From positions 1 through 40,558 of the forward strand of contig PIVJ01000018.1 of NCBI GenBank assembly GCA_003353955.1: DNA of 40,558 nucleotides, written 5' to 3'. Source of the DNA: Bacteroidota bacterium (GTDB taxonomy: Bacteria > Bacteroidota > Bacteroidia > Bacteroidales > GCA-2711565). The notes beneath the pieces are model-generated. The model saw only the letters and a list, made by a program, of their open reading frames with translations, was not told the origin of the DNA and ran no database searches. Position 1 is the stretch's first letter. Each line of letters begins with the position of its first letter. The position numbers and the translations under genes were made by a program. Shown here one piece after another: positions 1 to 10,168 of this stretch.

Positions 1-311
1 GCTATCATGATGGATTCTATTTTATTTCGCCCCAAGAGGCGGGGAATGTAACCCACAAGATCCTGAGCGGAAGCCGAAGGATCACTTCGCTTAATTAATT
101 TTGTTTCACAAAATCAAAGCCTCACTGATTAAATATCGGGGCTGTAAGAAATAATTAGTGAAAGACAAGCAGTGATGGGGCGTAATATCTTCTCATATCT
201 TTTTACTTGAAAGTTAAAAATCCCGTCAGTAAGTAAACCCTGACCGGAGAGCCGACTTAATAACAACCCTTAATAATCCGTTTTATATATGAATTAACTT
301 ACATATATCAT
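1..311. other. non-coding segment downstream of the leu operon
   Basis: I see no convincing gene in these bases, which lie downstream of leuB. The stretch is more GC-rich than its surroundings near its left end. It contains two small hairpins: one at 34-49, with CGCC and GGCG arms, and a longer palindrome at 59-83. The rest is AT-rich without ORFs. It may be the flank of a neighbouring gene outside the window. Confidence 0.5.
59..83. repeat. REP-like palindrome
   Basis: The arms GATCCT and AGGATC enclose GAGCGGAAGCCGA, giving a 25-nt imperfect palindrome. It resembles the short palindromic repeats (core TCCTGAGCG-AAG-CGAAGGA) that I recall as scattered between genes in many bacterial genomes. 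Only one copy is present in this window, so repeat status is inferred from resemblance. Confidence 0.3.
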
Positions 312-315
312 TATT

Positions 316-336
316 AAACAAGAGGGGTTTCCCCTC
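316..336 (-). terminator. terminator of the ilv-leu operon
   Basis: Reading the minus strand just after the leuB stop, GAGGGG-AAA-CCCCTC forms a 6-bp all-GC stem with a 3-nt loop. It is followed by TTGTTTAATA. The T-run is imperfect, but position and stem strength suit an operon-end terminator. Confidence 0.6.
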
Positions 337-344
337 ATTCATTT

Positions 345-1415
345 TCAATGTTTTTTTATATAATTTGTTATCCAGCTACCTATTTCCTTGGTGCCAAAAG
401 ATTTTCCATCGCCGGAAAGTTCTTCGGAAACCACTCCTTCTTTAATCGAGTTTTCAACGGCCTCGTTAATTAAAGCTGCTTCTGTGTTTAATGAGAGTGC
501 ATATTCAAGCATCAGTGCTGCCGAAAGTATTGTAGCCACAGGATTTGCAATATTTTTTCCTGCTGCTTGTGGATAAGAACCATGAATAGGCTCAAAAAGC
601 GAATGCTGATCTCCAACAGAAGCTGAGGGTAAAATCCCCAATGAGCCACTGATTACACTAGATTCATCACTTAAAATATCACCAAACATATTTTCGGTTA
701 CCATTACATCAAATTGTTTTGGCCATTGAATAATTTGCATTGCGGCATTATCAACAAACATATGTTCTAACTGAATATCAGGATAATCCTTCGACATTTC
801 CTGAGCGACCTCACGCCACAACCTTGAACTTTCAAGCACATTAGCTTTGTCGACCAGGGTAAGTTTCTTCTTTCTTTTACCCGCCATCTCGAATCCAAGC
901 TTCATTATTCTTATGATCTCATCAACGGAATACACACAAGTATCAAAAGCTGTTTTACCATCTTTAGATCGCCCTTGTGGCTTACCAAAATAAATACCAC
1001 CTGTTAGCTCACGCAAGCAAACAAAGTCGACTCCTTCAATTATTTCTTTTTTTAGGGGTGATTTTTCAATTAAAGATGGATAGCAAACCAACGGACGAAT
1101 ATTTGCAAATAAGCCTAAACGCTTTCGCATTTCGAGCAACCCTTGCTCCGGCCTGACTTTAGCTTTTGGATTATTATCATATTTGGGATCGCCAATGGCT
1201 CCAAAGAGTATTGCGTCAGCCTCTAAACAAAGTTGATGGGTTTCTTCAGGGTATGGGTTCCCGCATTTATCAATAGCCGTTGCGCCAACCATGCCATATG
1301 ATAGTTTAAATTCATGATTAAAATTTTCACCAATGGCTTTAATTACCTTTATTGCTTGTTCAATAATTTCAGGCCCTATTCCATCGCCAGGTAATACTGT
1401 AATATTAAAATTCAT
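345..1415 (-). CDS. leuB: 3-isopropylmalate dehydrogenase
   Basis: This cytoplasmic enzyme catalyses the NAD-dependent oxidative decarboxylation of 3-isopropylmalate to 2-oxoisocaproate, the third committed step of leucine synthesis. The 356-residue protein has the family's usual length. Its N-terminus reads ITVLPGDGIGPEI, and it contains LRELTGGIYFG around residue 140, the Asp-rich metal site near MFGDILSDE, and a late HGSYPQAAGKNIANP segment typical of NAD-using IPMDH. It is the last gene of the operon, 40 nt after the citramalate-synthase-like gene and just before the terminator hairpin. The same enzyme often also acts on citraconate-derived methylmalate, which would fit its neighbour. The assignment to LeuB rather than isocitrate dehydrogenase rests on the leu context and sequence motifs. 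Confidence 0.97.
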   Translation of the reverse strand: MNFNITVLPGDGIGPEIIEQAIKVIKAIGENFNHEFKLSYGMVGATAIDKCGNPYPEETHQLCLEADAILFGAIGDPKYDNNPKAKVRPEQGLLEMRKRLGLFANIRPLVCYPSLIEKSPLKKEIIEGVDFVCLRELTGGIYFGKPQGRSKDGKTAFDTCVYSVDEIIRIMKLGFEMAGKRKKKLTLVDKANVLESSRLWREVAQEMSKDYPDIQLEHMFVDNAAMQIIQWPKQFDVMVTENMFGDILSDESSVISGSLGILPSASVGDQHSLFEPIHGSYPQAAGKNIANPVATILSAALMLEYALSLNTEAALINEAVENSIKEGVVSEELSGDGKSFGTKEIGSWITNYIKKH

Positions 1416-1455
1416 CTGTTAATAGTTTCATTTAATTAATTTATTATTTATTTAA

Positions 1456-3006
1456 TTAGACCAAAGCTAGTTTTGCTTTATTCTTACTGTATTCGTACTC
1501 AACCAGGTTAAGCATTTTTTCCGTGGCAATAATAGCGGCCGACGTTTGATCGGTTTCCAGGCCTCTTGTTTTAAACTCGCGATTTAAACGCCAGGTAATT
1601 ACAGTTTCAACCAATGCATCTGTTCTTCCTCCGGGAGGAATTGAAACTGTATAATCAAGTAATTTCGGGAAGGGTTTGTCCAACCTTTTAAAGATTTTCT
1701 TTAAAGCATTCATGAAAGCATCGTATTGCCCATCACCCACAGAGTTTGCTTGATAGCTTTTCTCATCAATATCAATGATAATAGAGGCCGCTGGCTGTAA
1801 ACCCTTCGATAATGAAATAACGTAATTTCTAATTTTTATCCGATCAGGAATCGATTTACTTTTCAGAACATCTGCAACAATAAAGGGAAGATCATCTATG
1901 GTAACTATTTTTTTAAGATCACCCAATTCAATTACCCGATCGGTAACTTTCTTCAGTGATTCAGCATCCAGGCTCAAGCCCAGGGTTTTCAGGTTATTTA
2001 AAATATTTGATTTACCGGAAGTTTTGCCCAGGGAATAACTAATTTGACGACCAAATCTTTCGGGTTTTAATTCATTCTGATAAAGTTTATCCTTATTATC
2101 ACCATCGGCATGAATGCCGCTACATTGGGTAAAAACGTATTCGCCAATTAAAGGTTTATTAACTGGAATACGGATGCCTGAAAAGTTTTCAACAATTCCG
2201 CTAATTCTATTTATTTTTTTCTCATTAACAGCGGTTTCCGATTTCATTTGATCCTTAGCAACTGCAATAACACTTGACAATGGTGCATTGCCTGCCCGTT
2301 CTCCCAATCCATTAATGGTTGTATGAAAAGATCGTATCCCCGCTTTAAATGAACTCACAACATTGGCAATCGCAAGATCGTAATCATTATGCGCATGAAA
2401 ATCATAGTTTAATGTAGGATAACGTTCAATCATTTGTTTACAAAATGTAAATGTTTCGTCCGGATTTAAAATACCGAGTGTATCCGGGAGCATATACCTA
2501 TCAATTTCAGCATCGCATAATTTATCCATAATTTGAAATACATAATTAGGAGAATGTCGCATTCCATTCGACCAATCTTCAAGATAAATATTGACACGAA
2601 TACCCATCTTCTTTGCATTCCTTGTAAGGGCAATTATATCAGCTACATGCTCTTCAGGAGTTTTACGAAGTTGCCCTTTCAGGTGTTTTAATGAACCCTT
2701 ACATAATAGATTTATAACGCTCCCGCCTGCTTCCTGTATCCAGTTTAAGGACATCAATCCATCAACAAATCCCAGGATCTCAATTTTATCAATGAAACCA
2801 TTCTTTTGTGCCCATTTAGTTACCCCCTTAACTGCTGAGAATTCACCACTCGATACCCTTGCTGATGCAATTTCAACACGGTCAACCTTTACTTCATTGA
2901 GGAGTAATTTTGTGATACTTAACTTTTCAGAATCGTTAAATGACACCCCTGTAGTTTGCTCTCCATCACGAAGTGTTGTATCCATTATTTGTATCATCTC
3001 TTTCAT
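1456..3006 (-). CDS. cimA: citramalate synthase / 2-isopropylmalate synthase-family enzyme
   Basis: This is a second HMGL-like acyl-CoA condensing enzyme besides leuA. Near residue 10 it has the DTTLRDGEQ signature, then the metal-binding DFHAHNDYD segment around residue 205. A C-terminal LeuA-type regulatory domain occupies roughly residues 380-515 and includes a PPGGRTDALVET segment. I chose ATG at 3006 over an in-frame TTG nine bases upstream. The N-terminus and the GERAGNAPL motif fit the Bacteroidota paralog usually regarded as (R)-citramalate synthase, which condenses pyruvate with acetyl-CoA to feed 2-oxobutyrate and thus isoleucine synthesis. It sits between leuD and leuB, whose products could process citramalate. 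Substrate choice (pyruvate versus 2-oxoisovalerate) cannot be read with certainty. Confidence 0.78.
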   Translation of the reverse strand: MKEMIQIMDTTLRDGEQTTGVSFNDSEKLSITKLLLNEVKVDRVEIASARVSSGEFSAVKGVTKWAQKNGFIDKIEILGFVDGLMSLNWIQEAGGSVINLLCKGSLKHLKGQLRKTPEEHVADIIALTRNAKKMGIRVNIYLEDWSNGMRHSPNYVFQIMDKLCDAEIDRYMLPDTLGILNPDETFTFCKQMIERYPTLNYDFHAHNDYDLAIANVVSSFKAGIRSFHTTINGLGERAGNAPLSSVIAVAKDQMKSETAVNEKKINRISGIVENFSGIRIPVNKPLIGEYVFTQCSGIHADGDNKDKLYQNELKPERFGRQISYSLGKTSGKSNILNNLKTLGLSLDAESLKKVTDRVIELGDLKKIVTIDDLPFIVADVLKSKSIPDRIKIRNYVISLSKGLQPAASIIIDIDEKSYQANSVGDGQYDAFMNALKKIFKRLDKPFPKLLDYTVSIPPGGRTDALVETVITWRLNREFKTRGLETDQTSAAIIATEKMLNLVEYEYSKNKAKLALV

Positions 3007-3069
3007 TTTCAGCAATTTATTGTTATAGTAGATTACAGGCTATTTTTGACAGTAATGATTGTAACAATA

Positions 3070-3672
3070 TTAGAACGCTGTATTCCTAGACTGTTCATAT
3101 TTTTCAATATCAGTAAGCATACTTTGCAGATAAGAAAAGTCATCATAGCCTTTAATTAAACATTCTTTTTTGTAAGCATTAATTTCAAATGAGTATTTAA
3201 TTTTCTTTTCAGTAATAATTATTTTTTGATGAGCCAAATTTACTTCAATCATTGAATCAGGTTCGTCTGCCACCTGCTTCATGAGAACAGCCAATTCATC
3301 TTCACTCACCTGAATGGGAAGCAAGCCGTTATTGAATGCATTGTTTGTAAAAATATCAGCAAAATAACTCGAAATTATTGCCCTAAAACCATAATCGTAT
3401 AACGCCCAGGCAGCGTGCTCACGACTCGAGCCACAACCGAAGTTTTTTCCAGCAAGCAAAATCTTCCCCGAATAGCGTTGATCATTTAATTCAAATGAAG
3501 CGATCTTATTTCCCTTTTCATCATATCGCCAATCATGAAAAAGTTTTTCACCAAATCCCTTCCGTTCGACAGCCTTTAAAAAACGCGCCGGAATTATTTG
3601 ATCTGTATCAATATTTTCAGTTGCCAGCGGAACTACCGTGGATGTAAATTCTTTAAATTTCTTGAAACTCAT
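3070..3672 (-). CDS. leuD: 3-isopropylmalate dehydratase small subunit
   Basis: This is the small (swivel-domain) subunit of isopropylmalate isomerase, which with LeuC interconverts 2- and 3-isopropylmalate through isopropylmaleate. The 200-residue length is standard. Visible motifs are NIDTDQIIPARFLK near residue 20 and GKNFGCGSSREHA near residue 75, the substrate-recognition loop of the swivel domain. The gene follows leuC by 37 nt, as expected for a co-translated heterodimer. The same pair is likely to isomerise citramalate if the downstream synthase makes it. Confidence 0.97.
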   Translation of the reverse strand: MSFKKFKEFTSTVVPLATENIDTDQIIPARFLKAVERKGFGEKLFHDWRYDEKGNKIASFELNDQRYSGKILLAGKNFGCGSSREHAAWALYDYGFRAIISSYFADIFTNNAFNNGLLPIQVSEDELAVLMKQVADEPDSMIEVNLAHQKIIITEKKIKYSFEINAYKKECLIKGYDDFSYLQSMLTDIEKYEQSRNTAF

Positions 3673-3709
3673 TTTCTTAATCGTTTTATGTTTTAATGTT
3701 TTATAAATA

Positions 3710-5098
3710 CTATTCTAATAATTCTACCGGATTGGTTATGACACCTGTTACTGCAGCTGCAGCTGCCACCAAAGGACTTGCCAATAAAGTTCTTGCTCCA
3801 GGCCCCTGCCTTCCTTCAAAATTCCGATTGGAAGTTGAGACTGCATAATTACCTGCCGGAACTTTGTCGTCGTTCATTGCCAAACAGGCTGAGCAACCCG
3901 GCTGACGTAAAGCAAAGCCTGAATTTTCTAATATTTCAACAATCCCTTCTTTTCGTATTTCCTTTTCAACTGATTTGGAACCCGGAACAATCCATGCAGT
4001 TATATTATCTGCTTTTTTTCTACCTTTAACAAGATTAGCAAACATTCTAAAATCCTCAATCCGTCCATTCGTACAGCTTCCAACAAATACAAAATCAACG
4101 GGTTTCCCAATGAGCTTTTCTCCTGCTTCAAATCCCATATAATCAAGTGCCTTTTTAAAACTTTCATCGGCATTATTATGCGGAATTCTACCTGTAATAT
4201 CCATTCCCATACCCGGATTAGTACCGTACGTAATCATCGGAAATATGTCTGCAGCTTCATAGCTATACTCCATGTCAAATGAAGCTCCTGGGTCAGATTT
4301 TAGTAAAGTCCATTCCATTATTTTCTTCTTCCAATCCTCACCACTCGGGGAATAATCCTTCCCTTTTAAGTACTCAAAAGTTAATTGATCAGGGGCAATA
4401 AGCCCACCACGCGCGCCACATTCAATACTCATATTGCATAAACTCATTCTTGCCTCCATGCTTAGATTGCGTATGGTATTGCCTGCGAATTCAATGAAAT
4501 ATCCGGTACCTCCACTACTGCTTATTTTTGAAATAATGTAAAGAATAATATCTTTTGATGTAACCGCTTTGTTGAGATTTCCATTTATGGAAATTCTCAT
4601 TTTTTTAGGCTTGGATTGCATAATGCATTGCGTACCAAAAACCATTTCTACTTCACTGGTACCAATTCCAAAAGCAACAGAACCAAGTGCTCCATGCGTT
4701 GAAGTATGACTATCTCCACAAACAACTGTCATTCCCGGTTGCGTTAAACCTAATTCAGGACCAATCACATGAACGATTCCTAGGTTGTCGTGATTCAAAT
4801 CAAATAATTTAATTCCGTGGGCTTTGCAATTTTCCTCAAGTGTCTCCACCTGATTTCTGGATAATAAATCCTGAATTGGAAGATGTTGATTCTCCGTAGG
4901 AATATTATGATCCATGGTAGCAATCGTTTTTTCAGGCCGCAAAACTTTTAATCCTCTCCCTTCAAGATTTCCAAACGCTACAGGGCTTGTAACTTCGTGT
5001 ATATAGTGTCTGTCAATATAAAGTACATTTGGCCCACCCGCTACTTTTTTTACGACATGTGAATCCCATATTTTATCAAATAGTGTGTTATTTTCCAT
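3710..5098 (-). CDS. leuC: 3-isopropylmalate dehydratase large subunit
   Basis: This is the aconitase-like catalytic subunit carrying a [4Fe-4S] cluster. Cluster ligands are visible as SCTNGR (about residue 345) and the GCSACLAMN pair (about residue 405). [14 protein letters not shown] near residue 130 and [14 protein letters not shown] near the end are also aconitase-family signatures. I placed the start at ATG 5098; an in-frame TTG lies three codons upstream. The sequence around this start (TTGATTGAAATGGAAA) is identical to that at ilvB. The gene is 12 nt from the leuA stop, so it is clearly cotranscribed. Confidence 0.97.
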   Translation of the reverse strand: MENNTLFDKIWDSHVVKKVAGGPNVLYIDRHYIHEVTSPVAFGNLEGRGLKVLRPEKTIATMDHNIPTENQHLPIQDLLSRNQVETLEENCKAHGIKLFDLNHDNLGIVHVIGPELGLTQPGMTVVCGDSHTSTHGALGSVAFGIGTSEVEMVFGTQCIMQSKPKKMRISINGNLNKAVTSKDIILYIISKISSSGGTGYFIEFAGNTIRNLSMEARMSLCNMSIECGARGGLIAPDQLTFEYLKGKDYSPSGEDWKKKIMEWTLLKSDPGASFDMEYSYEAADIFPMITYGTNPGMGMDITGRIPHNNADESFKKALDYMGFEAGEKLIGKPVDFVFVGSCTNGRIEDFRMFANLVKGRKKADNITAWIVPGSKSVEKEIRKEGIVEILENSGFALRQPGCSACLAMNDDKVPAGNYAVSTSNRNFEGRQGPGARTLLASPLVAAAAAVTGVITNPVELLE

Positions 5099-5110
5099 TT
5101 CAATCAAGAT

Positions 5111-6658
5111 TTACTTATTATTATCTTCTATCAATTCTTTTTGTTGATTTACCTGTCTTCCGTTATGACTCATTTTATTTATGGCATCAAGATATGCTTC
5201 AATTGATGCAGTGATAATATCAGTGTTGGCTCCAAATCCATAATAAACCTGCTCATCATGCAATACCTGCATGTGAACCTTCCCAATGTCATCACTCCCT
5301 CTTGTCATTGCTTGAATAAGAAACTCCTGTAACTTAGTTTTTCTATGAATGATACTTTTAATAGATTTTATTGCGGCATCCACTGGTCCATTTCCAGATT
5401 TGGTAGCTGAAAACTTTTCACCTGCAATATCCAATTGAATTGTTGCCATTGGAATTAAGCTTTTTCCGGTTACTACCTGAAGAAGATCTAGTTTTATTCT
5501 GCGTTCTTCAGTCTTCACATCGCCAACTAACAGCATAATATCATCATCATTAATATCTTTCTTTTTATCCGCTAGCAATAAAAATTCTTCGTAAACCGAA
5601 TCAAGTCTTTCTTTACTCAATTTTATATCTAATATTTCAAGCCTGTTGTTTAGCGCAGCACGGCCACTTCTCGCTGTAAGTAAAATTGAAGATTCATTGA
5701 TTCCGACATCTGCGGGATCAATAATCTCATAGTTTTCACGCCTTTTCAAAACACCATCCTGATGAATTCCACTCGAATGTGAAAAAGCATTTCGCCCAAC
5801 AATTGCCTTATTGGGTTGAATTGGCATATTCATCAAGCTGGAAATCATACAGCTTGTTTTATATATCTTTTTAGTATTGATGTTGGTTTCAACTTTTAGT
5901 GAATCATGACTTTTTACAATTAAGGCAACCTCTTCAAGCGATGTGTTACCGGCTCTTTCACCAATCCCGTTCACCGTCACCTCAACTTGTCGAGCACCGT
6001 TCGTAATTCCGGCAATTGAGTTTGCTGTAGCCATTCCTAAATCATTATGACAATGGGTAGAAATTACAGCCCGATCAATGCCCTTCACGTTTTCATACAG
6101 ATATTTAATCTTCTCACCATACTGTTCCGGCAAGCAATATCCCGTCGTATCAGGAATATTAACCACCGTTGCTCCAGCTTTAATCACTGCCTCAATAACT
6201 TTGGCGAGGTATTCATTTTCAGTCCTCCCAGCATCTTCGGCATAAAACTCAACGTCTTCAACAAAGCTTTTAGCATATTTAACACAGGCTATTGCGCGCT
6301 CAATGATTTCATCCTGATTAGAGTTGAATTTGTAGTTAATGTGATAATAGGAAGTTCCAATACCGGTATGTATTCGTTTTCTTTTTGCATATTTTAATGC
6401 CTGAGCTGCTACTTCAATATCCTTTTCAACAGCTCTGGATAATGCGCAAATTGTTGGCCAGGTGACTGCTTTTGAGATCTCCACAACCGAATTGAAATCG
6501 CCGGGGCTGGAAATTGGGAAGCCTGCTTCGATTACGTCAACACCAAGTTCTTCCAATGCCTTAGCTACTTCAATTTTTTCAACTGAATTTAACTGACAAC
6601 CGGGAACCTGTTCCCCATCCCTTAAAGTGGTATCAAAAATAAATAATCTATTTTCCAT
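5111..6658 (-). CDS. leuA: 2-isopropylmalate synthase
   Basis: This enzyme condenses acetyl-CoA with 2-oxoisovalerate, the first committed step of leucine synthesis, and is normally feedback-inhibited by leucine. The 515-residue protein starts with [19 protein letters not shown]. It has the metal-binding [11 protein letters not shown] motif near residue 200, [14 protein letters not shown] around 230 and [12 protein letters not shown] near 295. A complete C-terminal LeuA allosteric/dimerisation domain (about 375-490) includes GNGPVDAA. It lies between ilvC and leuC. Compared with the other condensing enzyme in the operon it shows the classic bacterial LeuA motif set, so the leucine role goes here. 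Confidence 0.95.
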   Translation of the reverse strand: MENRLFIFDTTLRDGEQVPGCQLNSVEKIEVAKALEELGVDVIEAGFPISSPGDFNSVVEISKAVTWPTICALSRAVEKDIEVAAQALKYAKRKRIHTGIGTSYYHINYKFNSNQDEIIERAIACVKYAKSFVEDVEFYAEDAGRTENEYLAKVIEAVIKAGATVVNIPDTTGYCLPEQYGEKIKYLYENVKGIDRAVISTHCHNDLGMATANSIAGITNGARQVEVTVNGIGERAGNTSLEEVALIVKSHDSLKVETNINTKKIYKTSCMISSLMNMPIQPNKAIVGRNAFSHSSGIHQDGVLKRRENYEIIDPADVGINESSILLTARSGRAALNNRLEILDIKLSKERLDSVYEEFLLLADKKKDINDDDIMLLVGDVKTEERRIKLDLLQVVTGKSLIPMATIQLDIAGEKFSATKSGNGPVDAAIKSIKSIIHRKTKLQEFLIQAMTRGSDDIGKVHMQVLHDEQVYYGFGANTDIITASIEAYLDAINKMSHNGRQVNQQKELIEDNNK

Positions 6659-6693
6659 TGTTTTAAATTTTTGTATTAAGAAAAAAAAGAAGC

Positions 6694-7740
6694 TTAATTG
6701 TTTTCAGGGCGTAATCCTCTCACTGCAGATCCAACTTTCCACATTTCACTATTTCTTAATTCACTAAGTTCTGCGTCAAGTTTTTCACGATAATCAGGTT
6801 TACTGTTTGCTTCAATAACTACTCCGGCTTCATTCGCTGAAGCGACCTCTTTATAAAGTTGATCAAAAACGGGTTTGCTTGCATCGCGAAACTTCTTCCA
6901 CCAATCTAATGCACCGCGTTGCGCTGTGGTTGAACAATTCGCATACATCCAATCCATTCCATTTTCGGCAACAAGCGGCATTAAACTTTGGGTTAATTCT
7001 TCCACGGTTTCATTGAAGGCCTCTGATGGAGAATGACCATTTTCACGCAAAGTTTCAAACTGAGCAGCAAATATTCCTTGTATTGCTCCCATCAATGTGC
7101 CTCTTTCTCCTGTTAAATCTGAATAAACTTCATTTTTGAAAGTGGTTTCAAACAAATAACCGGAACCCACGCCGATACCCAATGCAGAAACCAGATCCAA
7201 GGCTTTTCCTGTAGCATCCTGATGAATAGCATAACTGGCATTTAAACCACGACCTTCTAAAAACATTCTACGTAAACTTGTACCTGATCCTTTGGGTGCA
7301 ATTAAAATCACATCGACATCTTTTGGTGGAATAATATTCGTTTTGTCACCGTAGGTAATTGCAAAACCATGTGAAAAGTATAGTGCTTTCCCGGGACTTA
7401 GATGCGCCTTCACTCTTGGCCATAAGGCAATTTGACCAGCATCAGAAAGCAAATATTGTATGATACTTCCTTTTTCGCAAGCTTCATCAATCCCGAAAAG
7501 ATCTTTTCCCGGAATCCATCCATCACTAAGGGCTTTATCCCACGACTTTGAATTTTTACGTTGACCAACAATCACATTAAATCCGTTGTCTTTAAGATTT
7601 AAGGATTGTCCAGGTCCTTGCACGCCATAACCGATAACAGCAATTACCTCTTCTTTTAATACTTCACGTGCCTTTTCTAATGGGAATTCTTCTCTGGTGA
7701 TAAGGCTTTCTTCAACCCCTCCAAATTTCATTTTTGCCAT
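6694..7740 (-). CDS. ilvC: ketol-acid reductoisomerase
   Basis: This enzyme catalyses the Mg-dependent alkyl migration and NAD(P)H reduction of acetolactate or acetohydroxybutyrate to the dihydroxy acids. The dinucleotide-binding loop [13 protein letters not shown] sits near residue 38, followed by GQRKNSKSW, where the Arg and Ser are positioned to contact an NADPH phosphate. The knotted C-terminal domain carries the metal ligands in [11 protein letters not shown] (about 205) and the EN/E-type motif near [12 protein letters not shown]. At 348 residues it is a class I short form. It follows ilvN after 93 nt with no terminator seen. Confidence 0.96.
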   Translation of the reverse strand: MAKMKFGGVEESLITREEFPLEKAREVLKEEVIAVIGYGVQGPGQSLNLKDNGFNVIVGQRKNSKSWDKALSDGWIPGKDLFGIDEACEKGSIIQYLLSDAGQIALWPRVKAHLSPGKALYFSHGFAITYGDKTNIIPPKDVDVILIAPKGSGTSLRRMFLEGRGLNASYAIHQDATGKALDLVSALGIGVGSGYLFETTFKNEVYSDLTGERGTLMGAIQGIFAAQFETLRENGHSPSEAFNETVEELTQSLMPLVAENGMDWMYANCSTTAQRGALDWWKKFRDASKPVFDQLYKEVASANEAGVVIEANSKPDYREKLDAELSELRNSEMWKVGSAVRGLRPENN

Positions 7741-7833
7741 CTTGATTTAATTTTAATGATTAATATTTTATTGTTAATTAAGTTTTCAAATATTGATTTG
7801 TTTCATCATAATCTCTATTCTTATTCAATAGAA

Positions 7834-8358
7834 TTACTTTTCAATTTTCTTCAGATAATCACTTAGTAGTTCTTTTTTGAGTCGTGTGATTGCTACTCTG
7901 CCGGAACGAACAAATTGAAGCATACCATAAGGTCTTAATTCTTCGAAAAGCTGCTGGGTTTCTCTTTTATGTCCGGTTTTCTCGATAGCCGTAAACTCTT
8001 TTGTTACTTCAAGAATACGGGCATTGTATTTTCGAATGATCCCTTCCACTTTATTTGATTCCGTAAAAGTTGAAGTTTCAATTTTGTACATTGCCATTTC
8101 CTGATGTAAGATTTCACTATCACGTAAAAAGAATGTGCGCAAGATATCAATTTGCTTATCAAGCTGTTTGACTAGATTTTCAGCTGTGTTTAAAGCACAT
8201 CTTACAACAATGGTGAATTTAAATACGCCTTTTATTGCCGATTCGGAAACGGTTAAACTATCAATGCTCAATTTCCTTTTTGTAAAATTGATCGTTATTC
8301 GGTTCAATAATCCAATACTGTTTTCCGAAAAAATTATTATGGTAAATTCCTCATTCAT
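7834..8358 (-). CDS. ilvN: acetolactate synthase small (regulatory) subunit
   Basis: This is the regulatory subunit of acetohydroxyacid synthase. An N-terminal ACT domain (about residues 4-75) begins FTIIIFSENSIGLLNRITINFTKRK. The Gly-Leu-Leu-Asn-Arg segment is the usual valine-binding turn. The C-terminal half (80-174) matches the ALS small-subunit domain that activates the catalytic chain. It lies 26 nt downstream of ilvB, as expected for the partner subunit. Valine feedback is likely but depends on residues I cannot judge without structure. Confidence 0.92.
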   Translation of the reverse strand: MNEEFTIIIFSENSIGLLNRITINFTKRKLSIDSLTVSESAIKGVFKFTIVVRCALNTAENLVKQLDKQIDILRTFFLRDSEILHQEMAMYKIETSTFTESNKVEGIIRKYNARILEVTKEFTAIEKTGHKRETQQLFEELRPYGMLQFVRSGRVAITRLKKELLSDYLKKIEK

Positions 8359-8384
8359 GATTTTAATTCAATATTATTGCATAT

Positions 8385-10127
8385 TTAATTTTCATCCCCA
8401 AAAACTACTTGGTCAACTGCACAACCTGCTGGTATCATCGGAAAAACATTTCCTTTCGTTTTAACTTTTATTTCCAACAGATAGGGTTGATCACTATCCC
8501 ACATTCTTTGAACAGCCTCCTGTAAATTATCTCGATCGGAAATACATTCACCCTTAATGCCATAAGAGTCGGCTAATTTCACGAAATCAGGGCTGGTCAT
8601 TGCTGTAGAAGCGTATCGTTTATCAAAAAACAACTCTTGCCATTGGCGTACCATTCCTAAATAACTGTTATTTAAAATGATCATCTTCACAGGTATTTTG
8701 TTGTGAGCAATTGTCCCTAGTTCTTGTAATGTCATTTGAAATCCTCCGTCTCCTGAAATTGAAACTACTTTTCTGTCGGGTGCTGCGATTTTTGCTCCCA
8801 TGGCTGCCGGTAAACCAAAGCCCATCGTTCCCAATCCACCGGAGGTGATATTACTCCTTTTATTTTTAAAATTGTAATACCTGGAAGCAATCATTTGATG
8901 CTGTCCTACATCGGTTACGATAACAGCTTCTCCCTCGGAAACAATATTTAGTTTCTGCATTACTTCACCCATTGTGATTTTTCCTATTTCTGGGAAAAGT
9001 TCTTTCTTTATTACACGTTTTTGCTCAGATTGATCAATTTTTTTAAAGCTATTGCGCCATTCTTTATGTGAGTTTTGACTGACCTTAGTTGTTACTTCTG
9101 CCAATGTATGCTTCACGTTCCCCAAAACTTTCACATCGACTTTGATAATTTTATTTACTTCCGCTTTATCGATTTCAAAATGAATTTTCTTTGCATTGGG
9201 TGCATATTCAGTAACTTTCCCGGTTACCCTATCGTCAAACCGCATCCCAATTCCAATGATTAAATCTGCTTCATTGGTTTTAATATTTGGTGCTGCATTT
9301 CCATGCATTCCCAACATTCCTGTATACAATTCATGATCATTAGGTAAAGCTGAGAGACCAAGCAATGTACTTGCGGCCGGGATGCCTGTCTTTTCAAGAA
9401 AGGCTATTAATTCGAGTTCGGCTAATCCAAGAGTTACCCCCTGCCCAAACAATACAAATGGTTTCTTTGCATTATCAATTAATTCTACTGCTTGTTGAAT
9501 ATATAAATCTTTGGTTACAGGAAGCGGAATATAGCTTCTTATTTTATCACATTTTTTATAGTGGAAATCTACTTCGCCAACCATTGCATCTTTCGTAATA
9601 TCCAGCAGAACGGGACCCGGACGACCTGAACGCGCAATATAAAATGCCTTGGCAACAGCTTCAGCTATTTCATTAGCGCGTGTAATCTGGAAATTCCATT
9701 TTGTTACAGGCATGGATACCCCCACAACGTCAGTTTCCTGAAAAGCATCTGATCCAAGTAAATGGGAAAAAACTTGCCCTGTGAAACACACCAATGGTGT
9801 GGAATCCATAAATGCATCAGCAATTCCGGTTAACAGATTCGCGGCACCGGGACCTGAAGTCGCAAAACAAACTCCCACTTCTCCGCTAACCCTGGCAAAT
9901 CCCTGAGCAGCATGAACCGCCCCTTGTTCATGACGGGTTAAAATATGATGCAATTTATCATCGAAATCCATAAGTTTATCATATAGTGGCATAATAGCAC
10001 CACCCGGATAACCAAAGACGGTTTTGATATTTTCGATTACCAGGGCCTGTAATATTGCTTCTGAGCCAGTAACTCGTTTATGTTCTTTCCTCTTAATTTT
10101 CTTTTGATCGAGCGTTATTGTTTCCAT
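8385..10127 (-). CDS. ilvB: acetolactate synthase large (catalytic) subunit
   Basis: This ThDP-dependent enzyme makes 2-acetolactate from two pyruvates, and acetohydroxybutyrate from pyruvate plus 2-oxobutyrate. The N-terminal ThDP domain has VFGYPGGAIMPLYD and the catalytic Glu in RHEQGAVHAAQGFAR. The central FAD-type domain spans about 200-330. The C-terminal ThDP pyrophosphate-binding motif reads GDGGFQMTLQELGT and ends in IILNNSYLGMVRQWQ. I used ATG 10127 as start; TTG three codons upstream is possible. It is cotranscribed with ilvD, 32-41 nt upstream depending on start. Confidence 0.96.
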   Translation of the reverse strand: METITLDQKKIKRKEHKRVTGSEAILQALVIENIKTVFGYPGGAIMPLYDKLMDFDDKLHHILTRHEQGAVHAAQGFARVSGEVGVCFATSGPGAANLLTGIADAFMDSTPLVCFTGQVFSHLLGSDAFQETDVVGVSMPVTKWNFQITRANEIAEAVAKAFYIARSGRPGPVLLDITKDAMVGEVDFHYKKCDKIRSYIPLPVTKDLYIQQAVELIDNAKKPFVLFGQGVTLGLAELELIAFLEKTGIPAASTLLGLSALPNDHELYTGMLGMHGNAAPNIKTNEADLIIGIGMRFDDRVTGKVTEYAPNAKKIHFEIDKAEVNKIIKVDVKVLGNVKHTLAEVTTKVSQNSHKEWRNSFKKIDQSEQKRVIKKELFPEIGKITMGEVMQKLNIVSEGEAVIVTDVGQHQMIASRYYNFKNKRSNITSGGLGTMGFGLPAAMGAKIAAPDRKVVSISGDGGFQMTLQELGTIAHNKIPVKMIILNNSYLGMVRQWQELFFDKRYASTAMTSPDFVKLADSYGIKGECISDRDNLQEAVQRMWDSDQPYLLEIKVKTKGNVFPMIPAGCAVDQVVFGDEN

Positions 10128-10168
10128 TTCAATCAAGCTTTAGTTTATTAATTAATTCTATATTTTTA

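Noticed and set aside
2591-3028. 145-codon open frame on the plus strand
   Set aside because: It is fully antisense to the citramalate-synthase-like gene, has no domain match that I recognise, and its Ser/Ile/Phe-rich text is typical of a shadow frame.
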